Part shown: positions 26,216 to 34,660 of the stretch, in pieces
How the letters are laid out: each line of letters starts with the position of its first letter
How positions within the stretch are numbered: position 1 is the first letter of the stretch
Origin: Stieleria mannarensis
Lineage (GTDB): Bacteria; Planctomycetota; Planctomycetia; Pirellulales; Pirellulaceae
NCBI RefSeq assembly: GCF_014154935.1
Contig: NZ_JACEHH010000023.1
Span: 1 to 64,000 of the forward strand
Length of the DNA stretch: 64,000 nt
Direction of reading: 5' to 3'
Program-made: the position numbers and the translations under genes
Notes under the pieces: model-generated
Told to the model about the DNA's origin: nothing
Seen by the model: only the letters and a program-made list of their open reading frames with translations
Databases searched by the model: none

Positions 26216-28762
26216 TCAAGTGACGCCGTCCGGCTTAGGTTCGCCGAGCGAACGATTCAACAAAGGACGCACGAGTTTGCGGATTTCAAGCGGTAGCTGA
26301 AACAGCGGCCGCTCGGTAGGCGGATCGGCTTTCATCACTTCTGTTGCAGCGTCAAGACAACGAAGCGGAAGCTCCAAGTCTTCACAGCCCTCGCCGACTT
26401 GCTGCCACGTCGAATTCCAGCGGTCAATCTGAGTTTCGGAAAAGCCGCCTTCGTCAAGGTATTGGATCGACTTGGTGATGCCCTGTCCAAGTTTTTCAGC
26501 AACACCGTATTTGACAAACAGCGATGCGATCTCCGCGATGTAGTCTGGCCACTGGACCGGCCCGCGTCGCAGCACCATCCGTAACAGATCGTGCGGCGTC
26601 CCCCCGTATTCACTCGATTGCGCATCACCTTCTTCAAATGCCCTCAACAGCGCTTTTCCGACTTCGTCTTGACTACAAAGTTCGACCATCGGTTCGACCA
26701 CTGCAAAAAGAGCCCCGGTGCGTCGTTCGGGTGATACTCCCGGCATCCCCAACACGGCATCAAAATCAGCAGTGCTTTCTTTGAACTGCTCCTGATGCCA
26801 ATAGGTGGCACCTCGGCTGACCAGTGCCCGAGCTTTCTGGTCCACAGGGGCATTCGCCATCTCGATGACCGCCGAGTAATCCGCCAAACTCCGCTTGACA
26901 TCACCCTTCTGGCTGTACGCTACACCTCGGTTGTAGAGTGCCCTGGCATTCTGGTCCGCCGGGGCACTCTCGATCTCAATTACAGCCGTGTAGTCCGCCA
27001 ACTCCCGCTCGAAGTCGCCCTGCTGGCCGTACGCTATACCGCGGTAGACTAGTGCCCTGGCTTTCAGGTTCACAGGGGCATCTGTCATCTCGATGACCGC
27101 CGAATAGTCCGCCAGTGCCCGATCGACGTCGCCCTGCTGGCCGTACGTAACACCTCGGTTGACGTGTGCTTGGGCTTTCCCGCCCATCGGCACGTCGGCC
27201 ATTTCGATGACCGCCGAGAAGTCCGCCAGTGCCCGCTCGAAGTCACCCTGCCGGCCGTACGCAACGCCTCGTTTGATGAGTGCCTCGGCTTTCTGCTCCA
27301 CCGTTGTGTCTGCCATCTCGATGATGATCGTCGAAGAACTGATCGAGCTATTCAAATCGCCTTCCATGAATTCAATCTCATCAGACAACAGACCAGCTCT
27401 CACTGCGTCTGCGAATTGCAGCTCGCTCGCTAGTTCCTTGGCGGATGACAATGCGCCGCTCTTGATGTTGTCTCGAATCGTTGAAACAAGCTTTCCAGCA
27501 ATCGTTGAAGAAAACGTATCTTCTGACTCCAAGGCGACTGCACAGTACTCGCTGACTCGGTCAGCGTTTGTCCCGGTCAATTCTGACTGTAGTGCCGTTG
27601 CCGGAAACCATGCGCGTAGGAACCGGGCCACCATCCTGAGCGGGCGGCCGCGCCGATTCTTGACTTCCAGGCACAGACGCATCAGCGGCTCCGCCATGTC
27701 ATAGTAGGATTCCTTGCCCTGTTTCTCTGACCGTACGTAACCCTTGGCCTTCAGGTTGCCGAGTTGTTTGGAACACGTGCGTTCCTCGATGAACGTTTCG
27801 CCCGCAATTCGCTTGACGGTTAGCGCGCCCTCGGCATCACACAAGCACTGGATCAGCTGTCGTTGCTGGTCGGGTAACGATCTGATGCGCTCCTGAAAGT
27901 AGGGCGTCATCTCTTCGGCCAAATCCTCAAACGCCGCAACAAGGTCTGCTAAGGAATCCTTGGTGAGAAACTCAGCAAGCAGCACGTACATTCGATGGTT
28001 GCCGCCAGAGAGATAATGCAGCGCACGAATGCGGTACCGTCCCTCGGGAGAGTTCAAATAGCTGGTAAGTTCCCGCTTCGAGTGCTCGATGCTGACACGG
28101 CCAACCAACTCACTGGCATCTTCGACAGAAAGCGGGGCCATATGCTGAATGTCAAAGAACCCAAAGAAGGCCTCTTTTCGGTCAGACACACCCGCGAATA
28201 GCTGCTGGGCTGTCGCAAGAGTGGCGATTTTTCGTGTCTCCTGCAGAAACGCTCGCCACTTCTTTTGCCCGGAGTCGCCCAGACTGCGGAATGTCTGATC
28301 CATGTTCTCCGTGACGAGCAGCAACTTGCGATCGCCAAGTCGCGAGATCACCGACCGCAGGACTGCCAGGGCCGCGTCATCCTGTGACAGGCCTCGGACA
28401 GGCGTTTTGAAGTCAGACGTGAACTCGTCGGGATACTCCTGGGCCAACTGGCTTGCAATACCGAAGGCTAGATGCACGAGTCCTGTGAAAGAATCGTCTT
28501 CACCGAGCCATGCAACTCGCATCACATCCGCCAGTTCTTCTTTTCCTTGAAGACCCCAAATCGCCAGAGTGACAAGGTGCGTCTTTCCGCTGCCACGCGG
28601 GCCCACGAGCAGGATGTGGTGCTTGTCGCCGGACGTCATGCTGCGGGACAAGCGATCGACAATTCGTTCAAGAAGCTTTTCCCGCTGAACAAAGATCCTC
28701 TTGAGGACTTCAGGGTCGGTGTTGCTTGGTGTGTAGGCAGAGATATTGTGGCGTGCGTTCAT
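26216..28762 (-). CDS. STAND-like AAA ATPase with winged helix and TPR repeats
   Basis: An 848-residue protein started at ATG 28762 (M-N-A-R-H-N), whose start codon overlaps the preceding stop (ATGA). Walker A is G-P-R-G-S-G-K-T-H at residues 54-62; Walker B-like L-L-L-V-T-E-N-M-D lies near 150. A winged-helix segment follows at about 305-380 (Q-L-I-Q-C-L-C-D-A-E-G). From about 475 to 680 there are five clear TPRs of the pattern RGVAYGRQGDFERALADYSAVIEMA. The order ATPase, winged helix, superhelical sensor is that of STAND NTPases, which act as signalling or antiviral switches. No effector domain is visible at either end. Base composition looks less GC-rich by eye than neighbours, consistent with transfer. 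Confidence 0.85.
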   Translation of the reverse strand: MNARHNISAYTPSNTDPEVLKRIFVQREKLLERIVDRLSRSMTSGDKHHILLVGPRGSGKTHLVTLAIWGLQGKEELADVMRVAWLGEDDSFTGLVHLAFGIASQLAQEYPDEFTSDFKTPVRGLSQDDAALAVLRSVISRLGDRKLLLVTENMDQTFRSLGDSGQKKWRAFLQETRKIATLATAQQLFAGVSDRKEAFFGFFDIQHMAPLSVEDASELVGRVSIEHSKRELTSYLNSPEGRYRIRALHYLSGGNHRMYVLLAEFLTKDSLADLVAAFEDLAEEMTPYFQERIRSLPDQQRQLIQCLCDAEGALTVKRIAGETFIEERTCSKQLGNLKAKGYVRSEKQGKESYYDMAEPLMRLCLEVKNRRGRPLRMVARFLRAWFPATALQSELTGTNADRVSEYCAVALESEDTFSSTIAGKLVSTIRDNIKSGALSSAKELASELQFADAVRAGLLSDEIEFMEGDLNSSISSSTIIIEMADTTVEQKAEALIKRGVAYGRQGDFERALADFSAVIEMADVPMGGKAQAHVNRGVTYGQQGDVDRALADYSAVIEMTDAPVNLKARALVYRGIAYGQQGDFERELADYTAVIEIESAPADQNARALYNRGVAYSQKGDVKRSLADYSAVIEMANAPVDQKARALVSRGATYWHQEQFKESTADFDAVLGMPGVSPERRTGALFAVVEPMVELCSQDEVGKALLRAFEEGDAQSSEYGGTPHDLLRMVLRRGPVQWPDYIAEIASLFVKYGVAEKLGQGITKSIQYLDEGGFSETQIDRWNSTWQQVGEGCEDLELPLRCLDAATEVMKADPPTERPLFQLPLEIRKLVRPLLNRSLGEPKPDGVT

Positions 28763-29076
28763 CCTTCCAGCCCCTGCGCCATCATCCACCAACGTTGAAT
28801 CAGCGGGAATCGAAATGAGTACCGCTTCTTGGTGTCACTCATCAGGTAGTGGTCCAAGGCCAAGGAGTTCAGCAATACCACCGTACGGTTTCGATCCGTG
28901 ATTTCGAATTTGGCTTTGACGACGGACCAGATTTCATTGATCGACTGCGGCTCAGTCTGGATAGCTAGGTGATCCAGAATTTCCCTGGCGATCTCTTCAT
29001 CTCGAATCGTCACTCCCGACGTGTCGGTGACCATGCCGCCGTAGTAGGTGCCAAGTCGTTTACGAAAATGCTCCAT
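28759..29076 (-). CDS. Short protein upstream of STAND ATPase, probable C-terminal remnant
   Basis: A frame of 105 residues from ATG 29076 (or 120 from 29121) ending four bases into the ATPase gene (ATGA overlap). It contains an A-R-E-I-L-D-H-L-A helix, then a winged-helix-like part, E-I-W-S-V-V-K-A-K, and Y-S-F-R-F-P-L-I-Q-R-W-W. The latter pattern is typical of the C-terminal winged-helix module of AAA/STAND ATPases of the same class. The 5' end abuts a palindromic repeat (29108-29120), and no matching N-terminal ATPase part lies upstream, so it may be the surviving C-terminus of a larger ATPase cut by repeat insertion, or a small dedicated partner. The translational coupling favours continued expression. 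Confidence 0.55.
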   Translation of the reverse strand: MEHFRKRLGTYYGGMVTDTSGVTIRDEEIAREILDHLAIQTEPQSINEIWSVVKAKFEITDRNRTVVLLNSLALDHYLMSDTKKRYSFRFPLIQRWWMMAQGLEG

Positions 29077-29107
29077 TTCCCATGGGGCATGGTCACTCGT
29101 GCTCCAT

Positions 29108-29184
29108 TTGGTGCCACCCACGATCTGGATTGCTAGCAGTCGCGCTGTCGTCTTGGCACGAAATTGATGGGTGGCACCAATTGA
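29108..29184. repeat. Inverted-repeat element with TGGGTGGCACCAA ends
   Basis: TTGGTGCCACCCA (29108-29120) and TGGGTGGCACCAA (29168-29180) form a perfect 13-base inverted repeat enclosing 47 bases. The extension GGGTGGCACCAATTG is identical to 239-253. It sits between the upstream fragment of the ATPase locus and the PEP-CTERM gene, and its left end overlaps the frame running to 29121. Confidence 0.82.
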
Positions 29185-29193
29185 GAAGGGGGG

Positions 29194-29967
29194 CTAGCGG
29201 CGGCGTTTGCGGCGGAGGCTGGTGAGCATCAGGCCGCAGCAGGCGATGGCCAGGCCGGTCGGTTCGGGCACGGTGCTGTTGACCATCGCGTTTTGAACCT
29301 GGTAGCCCGGGTCGCCGCTGACGTAATTGGACAACGTGTCGCCGAAGACCCAGTTCACGCCGTAGGCTTCGATTGCAGGCCGGTTGCCCAGCACCATGGG
29401 AGCACCGGTGCCGATTTCCGGCCATGGTGATACGCCTGTCGGTGCCAGAATCGTGTAGTTTGAAAAATCACTGAAGGTGTAGGTTCCGCTCGCATTGGGA
29501 AGAATGAATGAACTGTGCGCTTCGTAGATCTTGGCCGTCTTATCCGCCAGGTCCGCAAACGTCAGGTCATAGCCGTTGTTGAACAGCGGTTGAAAGGCGG
29601 CATTGGAGGGCTCGTTGGCGACGACCGCGAAGTTGGTTCCGTCGGTGATCCAGAAGTTCAAGTACGGCCCGACCGCGGGACCGCTTCCGGCGGTAAACCG
29701 GTTGACGTTATCGAGACGCTCGATCGACAGGCGGCCGATGTCGCCCAGCTTGGTGCCATCAATGTCTGACGAACCGAGCGCCGCTTTCTGACCACTTTGG
29801 GTGATCACAATCTCGGTCCCGCCGCCGGGAAGCGAATTGATCGCCGGCGCGGACCCGCCGCCTTCGCGAATCACAAACGGGGTAAAGCCGGCGGACACGA
29901 TTTGGCTGCCGCCGAGTGTCACAACTGCGGCCAGTGCACAAAGAAAGCCTTTCATCCAAAAACGCAT
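29194..29967 (-). CDS. PEP-CTERM-anchored secreted protein
   Basis: A 257-residue protein started at ATG 29967; AAGGA lies eight bases upstream, so I reject the TTG six bases earlier. The N-terminal signal peptide ends near A-G-F (about residue 27). The C-terminus has the complete PEP-CTERM sorting tripartite signal: V-P-E-P-T, a hydrophobic stretch (G-L-A-I-A-C-C-G-L-M-L-T), and the Arg/Lys cluster R-R-K-R-R-R. The signal is normally processed by an exosortase. The middle of the protein is a beta-rich domain I cannot assign. Its neighbours across the repeat are unrelated, and it stands alone. Confidence 0.85.
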   Translation of the reverse strand: MRFWMKGFLCALAAVVTLGGSQIVSAGFTPFVIREGGGSAPAINSLPGGGTEIVITQSGQKAALGSSDIDGTKLGDIGRLSIERLDNVNRFTAGSGPAVGPYLNFWITDGTNFAVVANEPSNAAFQPLFNNGYDLTFADLADKTAKIYEAHSSFILPNASGTYTFSDFSNYTILAPTGVSPWPEIGTGAPMVLGNRPAIEAYGVNWVFGDTLSNYVSGDPGYQVQNAMVNSTVPEPTGLAIACCGLMLTSLRRKRRR

Positions 29968-30418
29968 GGACAATCCTTAAGAGGGGAAGGAAGGAGGGAG
30001 TGGGTAGACCGTTAGGTCTGATTGGGACAGCAAAACTATTTCGAGGGGGAGGCTCATTCAACCAGATCGCACCGGTCATTCTGTACAGAAACCGCAAAAG
30101 CGTTCTTCTGGCGATCGCCGCTGGTCCGATCGGGGACGCTCGATCGGAGTGACAGTTTCTGCCGATCGATGGGGGACGCTGAGACGGGTGTCATGCACCC
30201 CCAAAACAGCCTTGTCCCAAACTCTGACTTTGTCCCACGTTCTGGCTGCTTCGACGGGCGCGCGCCTTCGTGTCGTCGGTCGGTGTCATGATGAAACACC
30301 GTGAAACACAGGCGTGCGCTTTCGAGGCGGGATTGACGCGTGTTAAGCTATCGCGCCGTGCAGCTGCATTTTCGTTTCCGCTGAAATGATTTCCGTTGGC
30401 ATTTCGAGGGGCATTCTT
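29968..30418. other. Intergenic region with repeated GGGGACGCT and short hairpins
   Basis: No gene is supported between the PEP-CTERM start and the small ORF. GGGGACGCT occurs near 30132 and near 30172, and a hairpin G-G-G-T-G, TCATG, C-A-C-C-C appears near 30187. The open frame 30022-30291 has no start signal or recognisable content and looks fortuitous. Confidence 0.4.
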
Positions 30419-30619
30419 GTGATCGTTAACAAGTCAAAATTAGACCGAGACCACGTCTCTGACCGGAGACAATCCGAGGGGGCAGCAAAGGCACCCAGAG
30501 ATCGCGTCGACGATCCCGTTGCCGATCTTCAAGACCTGGTGTTGTTTCTGCGTCGCGATGCGGCAGACGATCCGATGCACTACTTGATCCGCAGCAACAC
30601 GTTATGTGACGGCGAATGA
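30419..30619 (+). CDS. Possible small protein with its own terminator
   Basis: A 66-residue frame from GTG 30419, with GAGGGG seven bases upstream as a good ribosome-binding site. The sequence is charged, with no signal peptide, and includes V-A-D-L-Q-D-L-V-L-F-L-R-R-D near its C-terminus, which suits an amphipathic helix. A strong intrinsic terminator begins 51 bases after the stop, which supports transcription of this stretch. An in-frame ATG at 30386 is the alternative start. I recognise no family. It could instead be a non-coding RNA of about 280 nucleotides ending at the terminator. Confidence 0.42.
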   Translation: MIVNKSKLDRDHVSDRRQSEGAAKAPRDRVDDPVADLQDLVLFLRRDAADDPMHYLIRSNTLCDGE

Positions 30620-30669
30620 ATTCGGTGCTCCCGTCGATTGAGCGAACACCACTGGCAATTTGCACGCAA

Positions 30670-30702
30670 CGCAGCCGACTTTCCCCGTCGGCTGCGTTTT
30701 TT
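30670..30702 (+). terminator. Rho-independent terminator
   Basis: CGCAGCCGAC (30670-30679) pairs perfectly with GTCGGCTGCG (30687-30696) across a seven-base loop and is followed at once by six T. This is a strong intrinsic terminator reading on the plus strand, separating the small ORF from the signalling operon that starts at 30842. Confidence 0.9.
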
Positions 30703-30841
30703 GATGAAATCGGCGAAAGATCACAAAATTTTCGATTGCTCCGCCCCAAGAATCGCGTTCGCGTGCCGAACAGAAGGGCGAAAACCGAGCCGACCCAATG
30801 AAGGCTCCTTCTCGAACGCCAATTTTTGGGGATTAAAGTCC

Positions 30842-31648
30842 ATGTTGAAGAAAGCCATCGTCGCCGGCGGTGCCGTCGCACTTTTGTCAAGTTTGGCCGT
30901 CGGTGTTCCGCTGGCCAGTTACACCCGATGCGGCGTCAGTTGGCTCCGCGATTCTGCCAGCGATGCCGTCCCCCTGGAGTGGGAGCTGAAGCGGGCCCGC
31001 CAAATGATCAGCGATCTGAAGCCCGAGATCACGGACAATGCCAAGCGGATCGCCCGCGAAAAGATCGAAGTCGCCCGGCTGGAAAAACAGTTGAATGAAA
31101 CCGAGTCGCGTCTGGCGTCGGCCCAAAGCGATATCCAACGCTTGACCACCGACCTGGAAGGCGGCGACAAGTACTTCACCTACGCCGGCCGCACCTACAC
31201 TTCGGTGCAAGTCAAAGACGATTTGAAGAACCGCTTCAAACGATTCAAGACGCGCCGCGCGACCGCAGACAAACTGAACCAAATGTTGACCGCTCGGCAA
31301 TCGACGTTGACCGCCGCCCAGCACCGTATGGAGGAAATGTTGAGTGCGAAGCGACAACTGGAAGTCGAAGTCGAAAATCTGCAAGCACGCTTGGGAGCAC
31401 TGCGGGTCGCTCAAACGGCCAGCGAACTGAGTCTGGATGACAGCCACCTGTCCCAAACCCGTCGCTTGCTCGATGAGATCGAAACGCGGATCGACGTCGA
31501 GGAAGAAACGATGAGCGTCGATGCGGAGTACTTTGGTGAAATCAACTTGGAGGATTCCGGCGACGAAGATCTGTTGGACGACATCGCTAGCTACTTTGAT
31601 GCCGAACGCGAACAGCCCAAGGCACTTGTCGCGATTCAATTGGACTGA
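30842..31648 (+). CDS. Exported coiled-coil protein
   Basis: A 268-residue protein from ATG 30842 (the longer frame from 30638 runs through the terminator and is rejected). A short signal or membrane anchor (K-K-A-I-V-A-G-G-A-V-A-L-L-S-S-L) spans residues about 3-28. Residues about 50-110 and 140-220 are long heptad-like helices rich in Lys, Glu, Gln, Arg and Leu, separated by a short beta hairpin-like segment (YFTYAGRTYTSVQVK). The tail is acidic. It resembles phage-shock-like or cell-envelope coiled-coil proteins only in general shape. It opens the operon with the FHA-like protein, kinase and response regulator, so a structural or sensor role at the membrane is plausible. Confidence 0.72.
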   Translation: MLKKAIVAGGAVALLSSLAVGVPLASYTRCGVSWLRDSASDAVPLEWELKRARQMISDLKPEITDNAKRIAREKIEVARLEKQLNETESRLASAQSDIQRLTTDLEGGDKYFTYAGRTYTSVQVKDDLKNRFKRFKTRRATADKLNQMLTARQSTLTAAQHRMEEMLSAKRQLEVEVENLQARLGALRVAQTASELSLDDSHLSQTRRLLDEIETRIDVEEETMSVDAEYFGEINLEDSGDEDLLDDIASYFDAEREQPKALVAIQLD

Positions 31649-31712
31649 GCTTTCAACGTCCGCGACCGGTGAACCTTTTCCTGCCCCAAAGTCCTTGCAG
31701 CCCTCTGTTCTG

Positions 31713-32354
31713 ATGAACCAAGTGATCCGCCCGATGACCGATCTTGAGCCGACGTCCGCATGGCGTCTGTGGATCGATCGTTGTGGCGGATTCACGTTGC
31801 TGACCGGTGACCGGCTGACCGTCGGAGGCGCCCGTCTGGAGGGAACCACGGACGTCCAGGTCCGATCGGATTGGCGACGCTGTGAAGGGACGCTGGTTCG
31901 CAGGAACGGCGACTACTTTTGGAATGCAGCAGACGGCGCGGATGCAGGGCGGCAGGCGCCGGGTGGGCAGCCTTCGGCCGGGACGCTGTTGCGTTCCGGC
32001 AGTGTATTTCCGATCCCCGGATCGGCAACGCTGCGATTGCATCAACCGTCGCCGCTGTCACGTTCGGCGGTCCTTTCGCTCGATCCGCCGCATCGATTTG
32101 ACCAACATGTCGATCACGTCTTGTTGGTGGACCAGACGGTGTTGATCGGGCCCAACCCGGGCGACCACATCTGCTGCTCCTCGGTCGACACCGCGGCGGT
32201 CCTGGTGTTTCGCGACGGCCGGTGGCGGGCGAAGTTGAAACCCGGCGCGGCAGTCGACGTGGCACGTCCAGCGACACCCTCGCCGTTGGTCGACCTTGTC
32301 CCGGGCCAGCGGATTTCGCTGGGAGATCTCGACATGATGTTGGAAGAAGCATGA
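31713..32354 (+). CDS. FHA-like domain protein coupled to a kinase
   Basis: A 213-residue cytoplasmic protein started at ATG 31713. Residues about 20-100 resemble a diverged FHA-type beta-sandwich: L-T-G-D-R-L-T-V-G-G, then D-V-Q-V-R-S-D-W-R-R, then G-T-L-V-R-R-N-G-D-Y-F-W; this matches the order of the G-R-x, D-I-x-I and R-x-A-x-I strands of FHA domains, which bind phosphothreonine. A second beta-rich part ends in G-Q-R-I-S-L-G-D. The stop codon overlaps the kinase start as ATGA, so the proteins are probably made in stoichiometric amounts. The FHA call is inferred from pattern and context, not a strong motif match. Confidence 0.6.
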   Translation: MNQVIRPMTDLEPTSAWRLWIDRCGGFTLLTGDRLTVGGARLEGTTDVQVRSDWRRCEGTLVRRNGDYFWNAADGADAGRQAPGGQPSAGTLLRSGSVFPIPGSATLRLHQPSPLSRSAVLSLDPPHRFDQHVDHVLLVDQTVLIGPNPGDHICCSSVDTAAVLVFRDGRWRAKLKPGAAVDVARPATPSPLVDLVPGQRISLGDLDMMLEEA

Positions 32355-34660
32355 ACACTCTCGTCCCCGATCACCGCACCCTCGCTGGCCGAGACATGAA
32401 TGAACAACCGATTGACGTGTCCGACGATGCCGCCGCCCCGATCAGCGGGGATCCGGACGCATCACCCAACGGCAGTAAGGTGAGCCGCATGAAGTGCCAG
32501 GGACGAAAAAACGGATTCGGGTTTGCCGCAAAGTTCTTCCGGTCCTGCAAATCGAATTCGCCCGGCAAAACGCGGGAATCGGTCCAAGGGCGGCCCCAAA
32601 ATCCGGATGACGGAGCCGGGAATGGGGATAGAATGCAATCTGCGTTCAGCGAAACCTCTCTCGGATCGCCGCCTGAAAACCGACCGATGTCCTTCACCTT
32701 TGCCCCCGGCTCGCAACCGCTGCCCCCGTACACGATACGGCGTGGGGTCGGTGTGGGCGGATTCGGCGAAGTCTACTTTGCCGTCAGCCAGGCGGGCAAG
32801 GAAGTCGCGCTCAAGCGGATTCAACGCAACCTGGAGATCGAACTCCGCGGCGTGTCGCAGTGTTTGAACCTGAAACACCCCAACCTGGTTTCGTTGTACG
32901 ACATTTGCCGTGACACCGACGGTGGATCCTGGGTGGTGATGGAATACGTTGCGGGGGCGAACCTGCGTGACGTGTTGGATCGCAACCCGGACGGATTGCC
33001 GGAGGCTGAGGCGCGGCGTTGGTTCGCGGGGATCGCCGCGGGCGTGGCACACTTGCACAGCGCGGGGTTGGTCCATCGCGATCTGAAACCCGGCAACATC
33101 TTCGACGATCTGGGCATTGTGAAGGTCGGCGACTACGGGCTCAGCAAATACATCTCGTCCTCCCAGCGGGGCGGCCACACCGAAAGCGTCGGGACGTTCC
33201 ACTACATGGCCCCGGAGATCGGACGCGGCAAGTACGGACGCGAAATCGACGTCTATGCGATGGGCGTCATGCTGTACGAACTGTTGACCGGACGGGTACC
33301 GTTTGACGGGGAGAGTTGTCACGAGATCATCGTCAAGCATCTGACCGCCCTGCCGGATTTGAGCGGCGTCGCGTCGCCGTATCGCGAAACCATCCTCGCA
33401 GCCTTGAACAAAGATCCGGCCAAACGACCGGCGACGATTGCCGAACTGGTTGCGCCGTTGGGCCTGTCGGTCGCCGACGCCGTTGCGATTCCGACGTTGG
33501 TGAGTGAAACGTCCGGTGAACCGGCAAGTCCGACGACGCACTCGGAATCACATCCGCCAAATCCGCGCGTGTCGTCGCAGACCGTACCCGCGTCTGACGA
33601 ACCGGTCATCGGTCTGGCGTATCCCGAAGCTTCACCGGCCCCGATCGCCGCCGATGAACCGCTGCTGCGCGCGGTTCGCACGTCAGCGCACGATCTGCGT
33701 CGCTGGTGGAAGTCACTGGAGCAATCGCCGCGATCGCGATTTTGGATCGGCGCCTTTCTGGCGTTCGTGTTGTTCATCAACACGCACTGGTTGTTGCCGG
33801 CGCTGTCGATTTTGGGTGCGTTCTATGTTCCCTACTACATCATTCGGCAGATGGTGCTGCATTCGAGCGAACAGCCCAGTTATGCCAAGGCCCACCGCAT
33901 CGCGTCCCAATCCGGTTCGCCCGCACGTCCGCGGACACGCCAGGAATGGCGAAGCGAAGTTCGTCACTTGTTGCGTGCCAAGCACAATCTGGTCCGACTG
34001 GCGGAACTCAATACGTCCTGGATCGCGTCGTCGTTGACGGTGTTGACCATGGCGGTTGCCGCCGGCGTGATCGGACTTCGCAGCGGCGATGTCAGCGCGG
34101 TGGACGTGGCGCCGTATTTCTGGATGGGCTTGGTCGTGCTGGTCGGTGCCCAGGGAATCTTGGGGCTGGGCAAACTTTGGGAACGCGATGAAGGCGAAGG
34201 CTTGCCTCGGCGCTTGGTGCTCGCGGGCATCGGTGCCGGCGTCGGTCTGTTCGCCTATGCGCTCAACGAGTTCTTTCTGTTGCCGTTGTTGCCCGGCGGC
34301 AGCGAACTCTTGGGCGACGAACTTCCGCAGGCGCTCTACCGCGAAGATTCGACGATCCGTGCGGCGGGCATGATGGCCCACTTCGCGCTGCTCTTTGGCG
34401 GCATCCGTTGGTGGAAGTCCGTCGATCCGCTGCGACGCACTCGATTGAGCTTGTGGAGCGTGGCGGTCGTGTGCGTGGCGGCTTGGGGCGTCCATCAGTT
34501 GATTCCCGTGCCGCAACCGATGGGGCTGTTGGTCGCCGGCGGACTGGCCATGGCCACGCAAATGTCGGCCCCGTGGATCAACCCACGGATGTTTGCCGCC
34601 AACCCCTGGCCCAAACGCAACCGTCCCACACCACGCCATCTTCGGGAGGCCAACGCATGA
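32351..34660 (+). CDS. Membrane Ser/Thr protein kinase
   Basis: A 769-residue kinase from ATG 32351. A charged, disordered N-terminus of about 125 residues leads into a kinase domain to about 378: glycine loop G-V-G-V-G-G-F-G-E-V-Y, Lys in V-A-L-K-R-I, H-R-D-L-K-P-G-N, D-Y-G in place of D-F-G, and G-T-F-H-Y-M-A-P-E. The tail from about 470 contains at least five or six hydrophobic helices, so the protein is a multi-pass membrane kinase. The 5' end overlaps the FHA-like gene and the 3' end overlaps the next gene (both ATGA), which supports a single functional complex. The D-Y-G change keeps the catalytic Asp. The sensory ligand is unknown. Confidence 0.92.
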   Translation: MNTLVPDHRTLAGRDMNEQPIDVSDDAAAPISGDPDASPNGSKVSRMKCQGRKNGFGFAAKFFRSCKSNSPGKTRESVQGRPQNPDDGAGNGDRMQSAFSETSLGSPPENRPMSFTFAPGSQPLPPYTIRRGVGVGGFGEVYFAVSQAGKEVALKRIQRNLEIELRGVSQCLNLKHPNLVSLYDICRDTDGGSWVVMEYVAGANLRDVLDRNPDGLPEAEARRWFAGIAAGVAHLHSAGLVHRDLKPGNIFDDLGIVKVGDYGLSKYISSSQRGGHTESVGTFHYMAPEIGRGKYGREIDVYAMGVMLYELLTGRVPFDGESCHEIIVKHLTALPDLSGVASPYRETILAALNKDPAKRPATIAELVAPLGLSVADAVAIPTLVSETSGEPASPTTHSESHPPNPRVSSQTVPASDEPVIGLAYPEASPAPIAADEPLLRAVRTSAHDLRRWWKSLEQSPRSRFWIGAFLAFVLFINTHWLLPALSILGAFYVPYYIIRQMVLHSSEQPSYAKAHRIASQSGSPARPRTRQEWRSEVRHLLRAKHNLVRLAELNTSWIASSLTVLTMAVAAGVIGLRSGDVSAVDVAPYFWMGLVVLVGAQGILGLGKLWERDEGEGLPRRLVLAGIGAGVGLFAYALNEFFLLPLLPGGSELLGDELPQALYREDSTIRAAGMMAHFALLFGGIRWWKSVDPLRRTRLSLWSVAVVCVAAWGVHQLIPVPQPMGLLVAGGLAMATQMSAPWINPRMFAANPWPKRNRPTPRHLREANA

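Noticed and set aside
30022-30291. 89-residue frame in the gap before the signalling operon
   Set aside because: No ribosome-binding site, no start support and content that runs through short hairpins and repeats.
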